NCBI GenBank assembly: GCA_001566295.1 | Contig: KQ964246.1 | Location: 620,001 to 684,000, forward strand | DNA from: Microdochium bolleyi | Lineage: Eukaryota; Ascomycota; Sordariomycetes; Xylariales; Microdochiaceae | Reading direction: 5' to 3' | DNA length: 64,000 nucleotides | Shown: positions 33,931 to 47,099 of the stretch, in pieces | Position numbering within the stretch: the stretch's first letter is position 1 | Layout: each line of letters begins with the position of its first letter | Position numbers and translations under genes: made by a program | The notes under the pieces: generated by a model | Told to the model about the DNA's origin: nothing | Seen by the model: the letters and a program-made list of their open reading frames with translations, nothing else | Databases searched by the model: none

Positions 33931-35097
33931 TTACAGTATCGACCGCAAGAAACGCTCGAGCTCCTCGGCCTCTTCCGGCTCTGTCCGCTCTGGCAGCGTC
34001 GATAACGCGCCGCGCAGCTGAGGATCATGCGCAGTGGCGTCTCGGACAAGTGCCTTGAGCGTATCTATCCTGTATGCGGAATACGGCAGGGTCGCCTGAG
34101 TAGTGACCAGATCGTTGAAGAAGTCGATCAGGCACAGGTGCAGGAGCGTGTCCTCCCTGTCAATCATGTGCAGCGCGGCGAACTGGAGCAGACCGTCGTT
34201 GCTCTCGCTGTTCCGAGAAGCTGCCGAGAACTGCTGGTGCAGGTCGGCGAACTCTGATCGCGATACGGCTGCGAGATTGAGAGCCGCCAGCCGGGGCAGG
34301 ATGCGGAAGAGCCGGCCCTGGGCAATGGTGCGCTGCCTCTCATCGAGTGGCGGGCTGCTCTGGTGGCTGCTACAGTACGACATGATCAGGCTGTAGATGT
34401 CGCGGTCCTGGAAGATCCTGCGCCATACCAAGCCTTGTCCGGGTGGCCGCGATTTCCTTGTGGCGACGACGGTGTTGCTTCCATTCTGACCCGATGACGA
34501 TGTGTCGTCGGTGTCCTGCGAGCGAGCCTCGCAGTCTGTGTCGAGCAGGTCCCCCAGCACGCGGAGCCCTTTCTCGCCGACCCCTACATCTGGGCTCCCA
34601 AGCCACTGGGCAATGAATGCGGTCATCAGGGGCTTCATGACGGCGATGATGGCAGCGTCGCCGGGCGAGCGGGCGCCCTTGTGGAGGACGGCCATTGAGA
34701 GCAGGTTCGCCGAGGGCGCGGGGGAGCGCATGGCGAGGACGAGGGCGTCCTCGGAGGCGAGGGAGAGGACCTGCGTCAGTGCCAGGGGATCGAGGAGACG
34801 CATGGCCAAGCTGCACAGAACGGCCGGGTCTTGCTGGAAGACGTTGAGGATCTCGGTGATTTTGGGGAGGAGCCTGGGGATGAGGGCCGGGGTGTTTGAG
34901 TCTGGAGGAGGGTTGTCATATCAGCGATTGGCCCTGACGGCTAGTTGAGGCTGCAGGTGGTACAACATACCAGTGAGTTGTAGCTCGACGTAGTCGAACA
35001 GTTGTCGCTGGATGTCGAGCGAGGGGTCCTCGAGGAGGTTGTCAAGATGGGCATCGAGCTCATCGAGACCCGTGATGGGGACATCGTCCGAGGCCAT
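33931..35097 (-). CDS. hsm3: Hsm3/S5b-like proteasome assembly chaperone
   Basis: Two exons on the minus strand (35097-34971, 34901-33931) encode 365 residues. The protein is almost entirely helical, consistent with the ARM/HEAT-like repeats of Hsm3. Key text is the N-terminal LDELDAHLDNLLEDPSLDIQ, the middle LLSMAVLHKGARSPGDAAII and LGSPDVGVGEKGLRVLGDLL, and a late LVWRRIFQDRDIYSLI. Hsm3 (PSMD5/S5b in animals) binds Rpt1 and helps assemble the base of the 19S proteasome; older annotation calls it a mismatch-repair protein. A Met seven codons upstream (35118) is in frame and equally open, so the start is uncertain. The intron is 69 nt. The gene diverges from the Rpc31 gene across 530 bp. Confidence 0.8.
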
Positions 35098-35627
35098 GTT
35101 GACAGCAACTCGTCTCATCTCAATCCTGGTAGCAGATGGTTGCAGATATGTAAGCTGTGACGTGTTGGGAGAGTCTCGTGGCGTAACCTCGGAAGTTGTG
35201 TATTGTAGTGCCCGGCGAGGGTCGTGTAAGCTGGCAGGCAGCTAGGTGGTGGCGTGGCAGACCTCTGAACTCGCCACTTCTTCAACGGCAACGCATTCGT
35301 CAAGGCCAGTAGAAACAAGGGTCAGCTCGGCAGACTGAACTTCATCCCGCCCTCTGATCGTGTCACTTTACGGCTGGCTGACTTTACGGCGTTCAAAGCC
35401 TGGCCCAAGAATGTAGAGGCAAGGACGAAGCTGAATGGACTGGGCGCCCCCGCACGCAGGCACGCAGCAGCTCCGGGCTCGCGGCCCCACATAAATTTCA
35501 ATTCTGGAGTCATCCGCTGCCCGCGCTCCATCGCCCTCATTTTTCGGGTTCTTCTCAGCCTCAATCTGCAACACCTCCCCCTAAACGTTCGCGCTCTGCG
35601 AGCCTTCTGCTTGCTCGCACATCCAAC
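35098..35627. promoter_or_regulatory. Bidirectional promoter of hsm3 and rpc31
   Basis: A 530-bp spacer between divergent starts, so it must hold both promoters. A CT/CA-rich leader precedes the rpc31 ATG. No specific binding site is confidently read. Confidence 0.5.
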
Positions 35628-36628
35628 ATGTCTGGCCGCGGCGGTAGAGGAGGCCGAGGGGGTGCCCGCGGCGGGCGCGGCGGCGCTCGTGGAGGCCGTG
35701 CGCCTCCAGGCATCCCCGGCTGGGACCCCGAGACCAACATGCTCGTCAACGACCAGCCCCAGGACACTTATCCGGTATGTGACACTTCCCGTGCCTCTAT
35801 CGTGTCCCTTTGGCAGTCTTTGGCGTAACAGACTGACCACTGACCCCTCTTGTCCACCCTCAGAAAACATACCAGCCGCCAGTTGCTCCGCCGTTGTCCG
35901 CCGCCGATGCCCGCTCCGTCGCCTCCCTCGTCGCCTTCCGTCGCGCCTTCCACAACCTGCCTCTCTACACACACCGCCACATGGCTGCAGAGGTCATATC
36001 TTCGGCAGCCGTCACAGATCCGCCGCCAAGGCTATACGACCAGTCTCAGGTCAATGCTCGATTCGGCGTTAAGAGCAAGGCCACCCTCGACCCCTTCCTC
36101 GCGGTGCCCATGTATAGTCACCAATTTGTCGACGAGGCGCGCATCCTCCCCGATCTCCGCTCCCGCTCTTTTGCCAAGCACCTCTTCCCCGACGAGCTAT
36201 GGAACACCCTCGATGGCAAAGACAGAATCTCGGCCAGTGCAAAATCGGCAAAGCTCAACGGCCGCGCGCCCTCCAAGCGCAAGCTCGACCACGCCGACCC
36301 CGACGACCCTTTTTCTGCCTGGGATGACGATCCGCTCTCGGGCGCCAACCGCGGTGCCAACGGCAAGAAGCATGAGAACGAGACGGAAGAGCAGAGGCAG
36401 ACGCGGATCCGCGAAGCGGCTGAAGGTGGCGGCCCAGGAGCCGGAGACAATGAGGAGGGCGACGGCGACGTGGACGTGGACGACGATGAAGCAGAGATGT
36501 CGCAAGAGGATGACGACTTTGAGGACGATGAAGATGGCGGCGACTACGATGCGGAACAGTACTTTGACGACGGCGTCGATGGCGACATGGAGGATGAGGG
36601 CGTTGGTGAGAGCGCGCTCGACTTTTAG
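35628..36628 (+). CDS. rpc31: RNA polymerase III subunit Rpc31 (C31/RPC7-like)
   Basis: Two exons (35628-35774, 35864-36628) encode 303 residues. The order of features is that of fungal Rpc31: a Gly/Arg-rich N-terminus (residues 1-25, GRGGRGG and ARGGRGG repeats), a conserved central region (LPLYTHRHMA, DPPPRLYDQSQVN, HLFPDELWNTLDG), and a C-terminal third that is almost purely acidic Asp/Glu/Gly and ends in SALDF. Rpc31 belongs to the Rpc31-Rpc34-Rpc82 heterotrimer needed for specific initiation at tRNA and 5S genes. The acidic tail is a known feature of the subunit. The intron is 89 nt. I rate the identity as strong because the RG-rich head, the hydrophobic core motifs and the acidic tail occur together. 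Confidence 0.85.
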
Positions 36629-37307
36629 AAGCTCGCAACTCCGAGTCAGGCCGCTGGTTATTGGTGTTCATTTTCGGAGTTGGTCGCAGGTGGCGGAATG
36701 TCTTCGCTCCCGATCTTATCAAGCATTTACATGGCGTTCTTCTTGCCCGTTAGGGCGGCGAGACCTCGCGTGGGGCCCAAGGTCGAACATTAGATCTATC
36801 AGATCTCGCATCACGCTGCATAACTGTGTGACGAGATGACGAGACAATATTTGTGTACCGCACTGTGCTGAATCGCCCAACGACTGCAGTTTTGTATGGA
36901 GTGTGCAACTGGGGCTGGGCCACGTCAATGATCTGGATGATGCCTTGGGTGGTCAGCAGGATCCCGCTGCGCCGGATCGGCATCGGTTGCTTGCAAGGTT
37001 ATTTGGTGGAGCTCCCCTGGCTGGGCACGCGTCATGCCTCCGGACTGGCACCCCCAGCTCTTGTCGATTGTCCAATGGGTCGGCACCACTGCGCCCTCTG
37101 TGCCAACCTCTGCCAACATCGTGAGCAAGCTTTGCCAAGGCTGCTGCTCCTCGGGGTCCAACTGCTGCAGAGTACTTGAGCCACGGCGCGGGAGCCCCTC
37201 CTCCCTCCTAACCTCCCATCTTCATCCTCGCTCTCCTGCTTCCCCGCCCTAGGCTCTCTGGACCTTCCAGCCACAACCACCACGTTTCGCGCCTGGACAC
37301 TGCCACC
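36629..37307. other. Intergenic upstream of yvc1
   Basis: Rpc31 3' flank and Yvc1 promoter with a pyrimidine-rich leader from about 37190. Short ORFs have no domain. Confidence 0.45.
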
Positions 37308-39363
37308 ATGGCCCCGAGCCGCTGGAGCTGGAGCCGCCTCATCGGCTGGGACTCGCACCCCTCGCACGACCACCGCCAGTGGGACCTGCACCAGTCCCGC
37401 AACCGCTGTCCGTTGCTTTCCTCTCCTATCCCACCAGGAAACCAGGGCCCGCGAGCTGACTTTCTTCTCTCCAGTGCTGCCGAGCCATCGTGATGAGCCC
37501 ATCGTTTCGGCCATCCCGGCCGAGGACGTTACAAAGATCGCCATGCGCATCCGCTACCTCATAGAGGAGTGCGTGCCCTGCGAGCTGTCCGAGGATCAGA
37601 TCACCCAGCCTCACAGCAGGGTCATCACCCGCAAGGTCGTCCAGGCCGCCAAGGAGGCCGGCGGTACAGACCATGGCGCCTGTGTCGTCTTTTGCCTCCT
37701 CATCGCTAAGCGCTGGTTCAAGCATCAGGCCTTGGCCGAGCTCTGGGACGCCGACCTCCACCTCATCCGTGCTAAAGCCTGCGAGATGATTGCAAAGTAC
37801 ATCATCGAGGGCGAGGACAACATGACCTACCTCTTCCACCACGTCCTGCTCAAGCGCTACTCCGTCATCTCCGACGGCGGGCCCACCCATCCCGTCAACG
37901 TCGTCGAGAAAGCTGTCGATCTCCACGCCCTCCCCGTCATCGCCTCCTCGGGCTACCAGAAGTGCACCAGCTATCTCTGGCGCGGCTGGCTCGTCCAGGA
38001 CGAGAATGACCCGTCCAGCTTCATCGACTACAAGCATCGCGACAGCACCTCGTTCTGGCCCCATCTGGACCCGGACCGCATGCGAGCTCCCATCTACCAG
38101 CACAGCTTCCAGCTTCTCATCTCCATCATCTACCTTGTTCTCTACACCATCGCCATCAACACAATCAACAAGGACGGCGAACTGGACGTGATTGAAATAA
38201 TCTTGTACATATTCACCGCTGGCTTCATTCTTGACGAGCTGACCAAGTTCTACAAGGCTGGATACCACATCCTAGGCTTCTGGAACGCCTTCAACAACAC
38301 TCTCTATGCGATCCTTGTCGTCTCCTTAGCGTTGCGCTTCGTTGCTCTTGGCTACTCTGTCGACACGCACGAGGAACTACATAAAAAGTATAACGGGCTT
38401 AGTTATAGCTTCCTCGCTCTCGCAAGTCCCATGTTCTACGGCCGTCTGCTGCTCTATTTGGACACGATGCGCTTCTTTGGCGCGATGCTGGTCGTGCTCA
38501 AAGTCATGATGAAAGAGTCTCTGATCTTCTTCGCACTTCTGATCGGTGTCATGGTTGGCTTTCTGCAGGCTTTCATCGGCATGGACACCGCCGAAGACGG
38601 GGCAACCGACGCCACGCTCTTCATTCTCCAGGCCATGGTCAACGCCGTTATGCAGAGCCCAGATTTCTCCGGCTTTGAGCGCTTTGATCGCCCGTTCGGT
38701 ATAATTCTGTACTACATATTCACTTTTGTAGTCATGGTGAGTTGATATTCTGACTCTGCTGTAGGGATAGGATCTGGACTGACAAACACAACTCGCTTCT
38801 AGGTCATCCTCCTGAACATCCTCATTGCCCTCTACAATAGCGCCTACGGAGATATCTACGAGAACGCCGACGACGAGTACCTTGCGCTGTTTGCGCAGAA
38901 GACGATGCAGTTCGTCCGCGCTCCCGACGAGAACGTTTTCATCGCGCCCTTCAACCTCATCGAGATCTTCTTCCTCATCATCCCCTTCGAGTGGTGGCTG
39001 CCCAAGGACAAGTACGAGGCCCTCAACGACACGGCCATGGGCATCATATACTCGCCGCTGCTCATCGTAGCCGCCTTCTTCGAGGTAAAGACAGCCAAGG
39101 AGATCCGGTTCAACCGCAAGCGCGGCGAAGCCGACGACGACACGATCGAGGAGTGGGAGGAGCTGCAGGACCAGGTCGACTTTGAGGGCGACGGCTGGGC
39201 CAAGAAGGTCTGCGACGTTAAGAGCAACGTCGAGGAGGAGCCGGCTGTCATTGAGGTCAGAAAGCTTCGTGCGGAGCTTGATGAGCTCAAGAGCATGCTC
39301 AAGTCGTTGACGAACAGTCTGGAGGCGAAGAAGACGGACGGGGAGGACAGCAGCCTCATCTAG
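37308..39363 (+). CDS. yvc1: Vacuolar TRP-type calcium channel Yvc1
   Basis: Three exons (37308-37407, 37475-38736, 38803-39363) encode 640 residues. A cytosolic N-terminal domain of about 230 residues (VTKIAMRIRYLIEECVP, RWFKHQALAELWDADLH) precedes six or more membrane helices. These include QLLISIIYLVLYTIAI, LYAILVVSLALRFVALGY and ESLIFFALLIGVMVGFLQAF. Then comes the pore region with ILQAMVNAVMQSPDFSGFER and the last helix YYIFTFVVMVILLNILIALY. The C-terminus is acidic (DDEYLAL, ADDDTIEEWEEL) and then coiled-coil-like (RKLRAELDELKSMLKSL). This matches TRPY1/Yvc1, which releases calcium from the vacuole on hyperosmotic shock or stretch. The second intron interrupts the final pore helix. It converges on the Sec7 gene. 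Confidence 0.92.
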
Positions 39364-39791
39364 ACTCAGTCTTGGATTGACCTGGGCGATTGACACGACA
39401 CGGGTGCGGTATGCAGACCTTGTCCGTCCGCTGCACCGGTGTCGGAACTGGGCTTCTCGCAAGGCACACGCGGGCTGCCTTACTGCCGAGCGAGCGTGAA
39501 AACTAGGTCCAGGGCAATATAATGGACCACATTCGTAGTTGAGTATTCTCATGTATGTGTGTATGTGCCCCCAAGCTGCATCATAGAAATATGCTGCTCG
39601 CTCAGTGTGCATAGTAACGACGCGTCCATACAAAAAACAATCCTTCGGGAGATTGAGAGTTGAGGTGTATTCACCATGAGCAATTTCACTCTAAGATCTA
39701 TCAAAGTCTAAGAAACGCCGCTTACACGTGGGCAGTATGGTGTACAAAATGGGGCAACAGGTGAAACAAATGCGACCGACTGAAGTCCGCT
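39364..39791. other. Intergenic between convergent genes
   Basis: Shared 3' flank of yvc1 (+) and sec7 (-). Nothing recognised beyond AT-rich 3'-UTR-like sequence. Confidence 0.5.
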
Positions 39792-42700
39792 TCATACGGT
39801 GATTTCTGGCATGCTGGTGCCTACCTCTCCCTCTTCCGCACCATCTGCAGCGGGGATCGTCGCCGCCGGGTTTTGCAGCTCGGTGGGCGCATTGCTGATG
39901 ATACTGTCTCGCCGGCTCCGCGTCATACCCTCAATGCCCAGACCGACCTCTCCGACACGTCTCAGGACGCTAAGAAGAGCCGCTCTGAGATCTGGGCTAA
40001 CCTCTTTCCCAAGCAGTTCGACCACAAGAGGATAGAATGCCCTCACGTGTTCCGAGAACTCGGTATCGGGCCATGTCGTGTAGCCTTCCAGAACGTCCAC
40101 GACGACGGGCCGCCAGGCCACGATGTTTCGCTGCTGAGACTCCTCTTCCAGCGCAATATAACCCTTGATCACATCTTTACACAACGGGATCAGGGCCTTT
40201 TCGACCTCGGGACGACTCTCGGCCCGAGAAGGCGATGTGTCGGCGAACATGCGGAAAAGAATCTGGATGTAGGTTGCCGCCGCGCCGCTCTCTTGCTTGA
40301 GAAGATTCGGCGGCTGCTTCATGAAGCCTTCGCGCCAGAGCCGCATCCTGAGCTCCTTGTCATTGTTGAAACGGCGCGCGAAAAGGAAAGATTTCTTCAG
40401 GAGGGCCATCAAACGAAGCAGTTCCGCCGAGGGGATCTGGTCATATACTGTATCATTCGAGAACAGCTCGTTCACCGTCTCGATCATGAGGAGCTGCAAG
40501 ACACATCTCGAGATGATGCGGTTGAAGAAGCGCCTTCTGGCGGCTGTAACGACGACCGGCTGCTGCTGCAAGGAAGATGCTGGTCGATAGTCCTCAAGTG
40601 GTTGCGAAACAGTCGCTGGCACGGACACCTCGTCATGAAGGCGGGGGCTTGTCGGAAGGCCAGCTTCGTGTGTTGATTCTGTTGCGGTGGTACCGTTAGT
40701 CGTACCGGACTTGTCTTCCGGAATTGTTTCACTGGTTGGCGACGCTGGAAAGTCAAAACCGAGCCCTTTCGGGGGCGGAGAAAGTGAAGAGCCTCCAGAA
40801 AGCGTAGCTGGAGCAGAGAATAGCTGGTATGCTGTGGTCTTCTCGTAGAGTTCACAGAAGGCGCCGACGATCTTGGCCCAATGAGACTCATTGAACTTGG
40901 TCACATTCTGTAGGATCAACTGTTGAAGACAATTGCTCCCTATCCTCGCAATCGTATCGTTCTCCTGGCAGATGCAGAGACCCAAGAGCTCCAGGAACCG
41001 GTCAAGCATGTACTCCAGGGCATCGAAGTAGTGCGTGAACAGAACAATCATGTTGCGCAGAGCTTGGATCATTGTGGTTGACAGCCACACGGAGAGCTCC
41101 TCGTGATTCAGCGCATTTGTCATCTCGGGCCGCGAGCGCAGGACCATGAAGATGGGATACAACTGTTGTCTCCACAGAATGTCCCAGAACTCGGGGGGGT
41201 AGTCGCCGCCGTATCGCAGCAATGCCTCAAAGAAATAGTTGAGCGCATTCGATCGCACTTCGAGGTCTTCGCCCGTCATCAGAACGTCGTGGAAAGCGAA
41301 CAGGATCGGGAACCAGTATCCCTCCTCGACCGAAGTGCCAGCTTTCTTCCTTGAAAGAGCATCGGCTGACGTGGACTCGCTTGCGGCCGTCTTCGGTGTG
41401 GCCGATTGTTTCTGAGACAGAGGGCATTCAGGTGTCTTCAGCATGCGTGGGATGATCGACTTGAGCGTCTCCATAGCCTGCAGGCTCTTCTTCTGGAACT
41501 TGATATTCTTGGAGAACTCCGTCAAGCACACAATCAAGTCCGTGAATGCGCCTTGGGAGATGACCACACCGAAGCGCGTCTTGTACACGAGGCTGACATT
41601 CTCGTAGGCCAAGTTGACGATTGCCTCGTTCGGATCGCGGGCTGCTACGGTGAAGACACCAAACATTGTCCTCCATCCAGACCGGATGTTCTCGCCACGT
41701 GCCTGGATCATCTGTATCAGGCACCGCAACGCCATGTCTTTCACAGTGATGTTCGTGGAGTTCGCCATGATGTGCTCGAACGGCTTGAGGAAATCCTTCT
41801 GAAACTTGAAACCAGGAAGCTCCTCAATCTCCATAAACCGCATGGACAGCTGCCGGAGAGAGTCGAGGGCGAAGAAGACGATCGCTGTGTTGACATGACA
41901 GCCAACCTTGTTGAAGTGCTCCCCGAGCACAGCCCAGATATTCGCCCATTCGAATCGCACACGTGTCATGTTGTAGTAGCTGATCTCGACAATCTTTTGC
42001 AGGCTGTATGTCCTCGGGGAGTCGTTGCTGCCAGACACTTTGATCTCATCCCAGCTGACCTCAGTGAGCGCCTTTGCAAAATGAACAATGGCCTCGCCGT
42101 TGAGGTTGGCCGTATTGCTGAAGATCCGATCGACGCTCTTGATCATCTCATCGGACCTGCTCTCAAGGGCAATCTCCATGGAAAAGCCGCGAGAGGTGGT
42201 GTTGGTACGACGCGAGGAGGCTGTTGACCTGCGAGAGTCGTTGGTGTTGCCTCTCTCGAGAGGGACAAAACGTGCCTTGGAGACATCTGGGATTGAGCCT
42301 TCGTCAACGCCGCCGGTGATGAGTTGTAGCCGATCCAGCTGACTGATGCACATCAGGATATCCTTCCAAGAATCCCGCAGGTAATTTCCCTCGGTCTGCC
42401 CAAGCTCCAGTAAGACCCTGAGTGCTTCCACGTTCTTCGCAAGGATCTCCTGGGGGTTGTTCAAGTTGGCCGCATTCTTGAGTGCAGTCATGAACGCTTC
42501 TCGTGGCGTAGACAGCTCGAACATGCAGGCGATCTTGATAGCATGCTTCATTCCTTCCAGGCACAGTTTGTTGACCTCCAGATTCTGCGCTTTCTGGATC
42601 TGGCTCGACAAGGCCGAGAAGATTGACATCCACGCCACGTCAAACATGGCACCCACGTGTCGCGACGATGTAGCAGGGATGAATCGGATGCCGACCTTGG

Positions 42701-45559
42701 CGGCATTTTTGCGCTGGTTCTTGAACAGTGTCTTGAACAATTGCTCAGACCGTAATGATATCTCCTCTGATTGTTGGACGTAAGCCTCCCTTTGCAAGTC
42801 TCTGCCCACGTTGGAAAGCGCTTGACCCAGCCCTGCGGCAAAGCCACCGGATTGCGACGCTTGCAACGAGCCTGCAGCAGCCGCGAGATCTCGCTCACTT
42901 TTCAGCACAATCTCGTTGCTTGCTATCTCGTCGTAAATGCCCACAAGGTAGTCTGGAGGCAGATCAGCTCCGTCATTGATGCCTCTGTTGTTCTTGATGA
43001 AGTCGTCCTTGGACATGCGCTTGTCCTTCATCTTGACGCTGTGCAGATCGGTGTTGAGCAAGATGACCGAGTATGCGAGCACGTAGGCAGTGTCGGCATT
43101 GGCGTACGCATTCGGGTTTCCGGTAACGTAGCGATTGGCGAACTTCAGCATAAAACGATCGATCTTCTGAGCTTCACCGGGAAGACGGAACGACTGCAGA
43201 AATTCGCGGAGCGCATCAACAAACCTCTGTTTGGTGAAGTCCATCGTGTCGACAAAGGCGTGCATGATTTCGATGTTCTTGGGCTCTCCTTCGCCTAGAA
43301 ACTCGCCAATTTGTGATTTGTCAAGGCGATCATCGTTCCTCAAGAAGCGCGCGATGTCCTCCGGACTGTCGCTAGGGATGAAGCCTTCTTGAATGAGAAG
43401 TTTCATACCCTTCTTCGGCTTGAAGTTGAAGTGTCGAACCGCGTTTGCTAGCGCTGTCTTCCTGGCCTTCTCTTTTTCTAACTGCTCCGGGTCGTCCTCC
43501 ATAACGGGCGTCGATGGCGGCAAAGGAGTCTCCCGTGTCGAGCTTTCTGCGGCCGACGGATCAATTGACTCCCGGATGTCGTCCACAGAAGCGCGAACGT
43601 CACCTTCGGCCGCTACACCATTCACATCCGAGCGACCCACTGCCGACCAGTTGACAAGGGATCGCAAGGTCTCAACGAGAGACTCGAGAGCGCTCCGTTT
43701 GAGAGCATACTCCTTGGGCACTTCAGGTTCGAGCTCCGCTTGAGGCACTATATCCCTGACGTTCAAGGGCGGAGGCAGTACGCCCTTCAGTTGCCACTCA
43801 GTTGAGGCGCTCGTGCTGGGCGTGTTCTTTTCGTACAATTGTTCTTGCGCGGACGTGATTGGCACGCCCACACTTGCAAGCTTGGCCAGGTCTTCGATAA
43901 TCGTCTGAAAGAGGTTGTCCACGTGGCCGTCACAGTCGTAATTCAGATACATTTCTACCAGGCCCCGCGGATCGCCGGCGAACCGGCTGAGAATGCTGAC
44001 AAAATATAGCTTCTGGGAGAGCGGAGCTGTTCGCCTTGCCAGCAAGGCTAGGTAGATCTCGTTCAGGAAGACCTCAATTTCTTTCTGCAGAGAACGTTAG
44101 CATGAGTCCTCCAATATGACAGGTAGCACAAACGGCGCACGCGCCGGGCACGTCATCAGATTGTGGACAGTGAAGTGCGCTGATATGAATCGCGAAGCAT
44201 TTCGAGCTCGTGGTGTCTGGGTGAAGGGGGGGGGGGGGGTCGAACCTTGAATGGTGCTCGCATAAATTTGAGCATGAGCCAGAATATCTCGCAGGTGACC
44301 TCGAAGACCTTGTCTACAGAACTGGCACCATTCCTCGTGATGCTCAAGCACAAGTAGAATTTGATAGCTTGGAGGAAGCTCGTCTGCTCATTGTTCTTGG
44401 TATTTGTAATGGTGCAGAGAGGTGACGTGAACACGAGAATGTTGTTGTTGAGGAGTGTTCGAATCAGATGCAGCGAGATGAGTTTCGAGCGCATTGGTTG
44501 GCCGCGCAGGTCGTAGAGCTGGTCCGGCGGGAGCACCTTCGTGGACAGGTTGCAGAACGAGCGGAAGACAAGGTATGCATCACGGATGTATACCTCGTCT
44601 TCGGCGTCCAAAGCTTCAGGCGAATCGTCTGACACGGTCTCGCCCTGCGTCTGCGCCTCGACACCCGCAGCACGGGAGTTGTCGTTGTTTCTGAGCTGCG
44701 TGACCCTTGTGGGACCATCGCCGAGATTTGAGTCGTCGAAACTCTTGCGATGCTCCAGATCCTTGAGCGTGAGCTTCGGCCCAGCCTGATTTTCGCTATC
44801 GGCTATCGAATCTGGCGGTCCCGCGTCAGAAGCGCTGGTTTCCAGTGCCGCATTCTCGTCGTCTTCATTGTCCGCATTGGCGCCGTTGAGTGGTGTTTGC
44901 TCGTTGACCGGGCGATCTTCAGACTTGTCATCCGGAAGGTTGCCGGAGCTGTGCTTAAGCTTCATCAAGTTCAGACGAGCCTCCTTCATATGCAACCTGG
45001 CCTTGACACGTTCAAAGACCATGCCGACCATCTGCGTCAGAGTCCCCTGGGCCGCCTGCTGGTTTTCTGTACTCCGCGAGAGGAGGAAAACATTGTAGAC
45101 CTGACGTACAGCCTTGAGAAGACCTGCGCCGTGGACTACAATCTTGTCACTCAGGACGGCGGCGAGGAGGGCCTGTATAATGTGGCGCTGGACCTCGACT
45201 GGTGTAGTCTCGCCCTGGAAGCAGTCGCAGATGGTGTCGATGGCTCTATCGATCATGGGGGCCTGCTCAGTTCCATCCTGCTGCGCGGTGCCACTTGAGG
45301 CGGCGTCTGGGGTGAAGTAGGAGGACGAGATGAGCTTTTGTATGCAATCGAGGGCTGTATTTATGAGGGTGCTGCTGCCGGACTTTGTGGCGAGCTGAAG
45401 GGGCGCGAAGACGACATTGGGATCTGGGAGGTCGGAGCCAGCTTCCTTGACGGCCTGGAGTGCCTTTGTGGCCAATTCGCCGAGCTGCTTGTTGCGCTGG
45501 GCCTCTTTTGAAGCAGCGATGGCCTCGAGCGGGGAGACAACGAAGACGAGGGCGCTCAT
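39792..45559 (-). CDS. sec7: Sec7, trans-Golgi ARF guanine-nucleotide exchange factor
   Basis: Two exons on the minus strand (45559-44246, 44084-39792) encode at least 1,868 residues. The order is that of large ARF-GEFs: DCB domain (about 1-150), a variable acidic linker, HUS domain (about 290-520, with the conserved NYDCDG text), the Sec7 catalytic domain (about 640-835), and HDS repeats to the C-terminus. The Sec7 domain shows FLGEGE with the glutamic finger at about residue 703, MDFTKQRFVDALREFL, and AYVLAYSVILLNTDLHS. It activates Arf1 at the trans-Golgi for vesicle formation. The 161-nt intron includes a 14-nt poly-G run. The N-terminus is provisional: the frame stays open for roughly 40 codons upstream without an ATG and fungal orthologues usually have a longer low-complexity head, so a further 5' exon is possible. 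Confidence 0.93.
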
Positions 45560-47099
45560 CGTGTTGGATGCGGCAGTGGGAACGGAGGACTCGAGGGCCG
45601 TGCCATCCGGCAGTCGGGTAGCCTGGCGTTGCTGGGACAGGTCGCGATCCTCGCCCAGCCCGGAGAGGAGAATTGTCGAGTAAAGTGTTCAGGTGCTGGC
45701 GACCGTGAGGGCAATATCGAGAATATGTCGTTGCACAAGCGGTGGTGGATTGGCAATGCTGCGACTTGTACACATTGTCAGCTCGGAGCTGGGTCCCCTG
45801 AATCAAAGGCAGCCTGGGAAGCTGTCAGGAGCTCGTCGCGCAAGGTTTCCCTGCAAGTGTCCGAGGTGTCCTGTTCGCTCTGTGGAATTGAAGCCCCACT
45901 CTACCAGCGGCGACCCAAGGCTGGGTTTGGGAGCTGCGGGATGCGCCTTGATTAAGGGTCTAGGGCCTACCCATGCAGTACTGTACCTCGAAGAACTGCA
46001 GAAGAGAGAGACGACTACCCTAGGGTACTTAAGTAGGTGGTGGCTGTCACAAAGAATCTGAATGGACAGTCTAGCTTTGGGGAGGACCGAGGCCGTCATC
46101 ATGCCAGAAACCCGTGGTCTACACTAATCCCACGCCGTGGACACATACGCAGCACGGAGCTTCACAGCTACTGCACCCACTCGAACCCTGGTCACACTTC
46201 CAGCAAGGTGTCATAACAGTGATTTCGGTAAGCCGACAGACAAGTGCTCAGGTAACCTACGAATGCGCGGCCGCCGGGGATGTCCCAGAGTCCCGTTGGG
46301 CCTGTCAGGAGCAAGACGCTGCTTGGCCAACATTACCACTCGTCCCCGAAGTCAAATGCTCGTCCTCCTGAGTTGCAGGCCAGGCAGGGACGATAGCGCA
46401 TTGGTGTACCGCATCGAAGCGGCAGAATATCTGAAGGGTCGCAGGATCGTGAGGGATGCGAAATGCGACCTCGTCTGCCATTATATACCGTTCAGAAATG
46501 GATGCGGGATCGCAGCCCGAGCTCGGCGAGCGGGATTTGGGAGGGGCCTGGGACAATGGTCCTGGGCGTGTCAAACAAAGTGTTGACATTGTTGTTGGGG
46601 GAAAGACCCGACCTGCTCCGATGAAGGGCATCCCTGCTTGGCACGCCTGGCACTGTGAGAAAGGCGGCTGCTGGCTGCCGACATGTGCCACTCGGCTCCA
46701 TGGTGCACAGTGCTATGCACGGTCTGAGCTGGAGCTGGGCGAGCTCCACTTGGGGCCGTTTTATTTTTCTGATGGGCCCTCTGCCTGGTGCTGGCAAGGT
46801 GAGCAGGCTGGGAGCACAGCGCCAAGTGGTGGAAATGCTTTGGGTGGGAGGTGAGCGTCTGGGAGCTCCTACCTGTCGCCCTACCTTGGCCCGCAGGGGA
46901 CCTTGCCCGATAGCGAATTATCGCGCGCCGTGCCTGCCAGCTCTTTTTTCCCTCTCCTAAACGGCCCGGCCTGCTTCCACCAAGACGCCGCCCAACTCCG
47001 TCCCTCCGCCATCTCGTCGCCGTCCCCTCGTCTTGTCTTCTCGTCTCCTCCCTTCATTGCCCTCGACACACCCCCGATCTGCAGCAGACAACCGCAGCC
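45560..47099. promoter_or_regulatory. Divergent promoter region of sec7 and PDH E2 genes
   Basis: A 1.5-kb spacer between divergent starts. It may hold an unrecognised 5' exon of sec7 near 45600-45800. The pyrimidine-rich leader before the E2 ATG begins about 46930. No domain or RNA gene is recognised in the small ORFs between 46.1 and 46.9 kb. Confidence 0.4.

Noticed and set aside
37426..38268. 280-codon minus-strand frame in the yvc1 region
   Set aside because: Antisense shadow of a TRP channel exon.
41406..42227. 273-codon plus-strand frame inside sec7
   Set aside because: Antisense shadow of the HDS region of Sec7; no domain.
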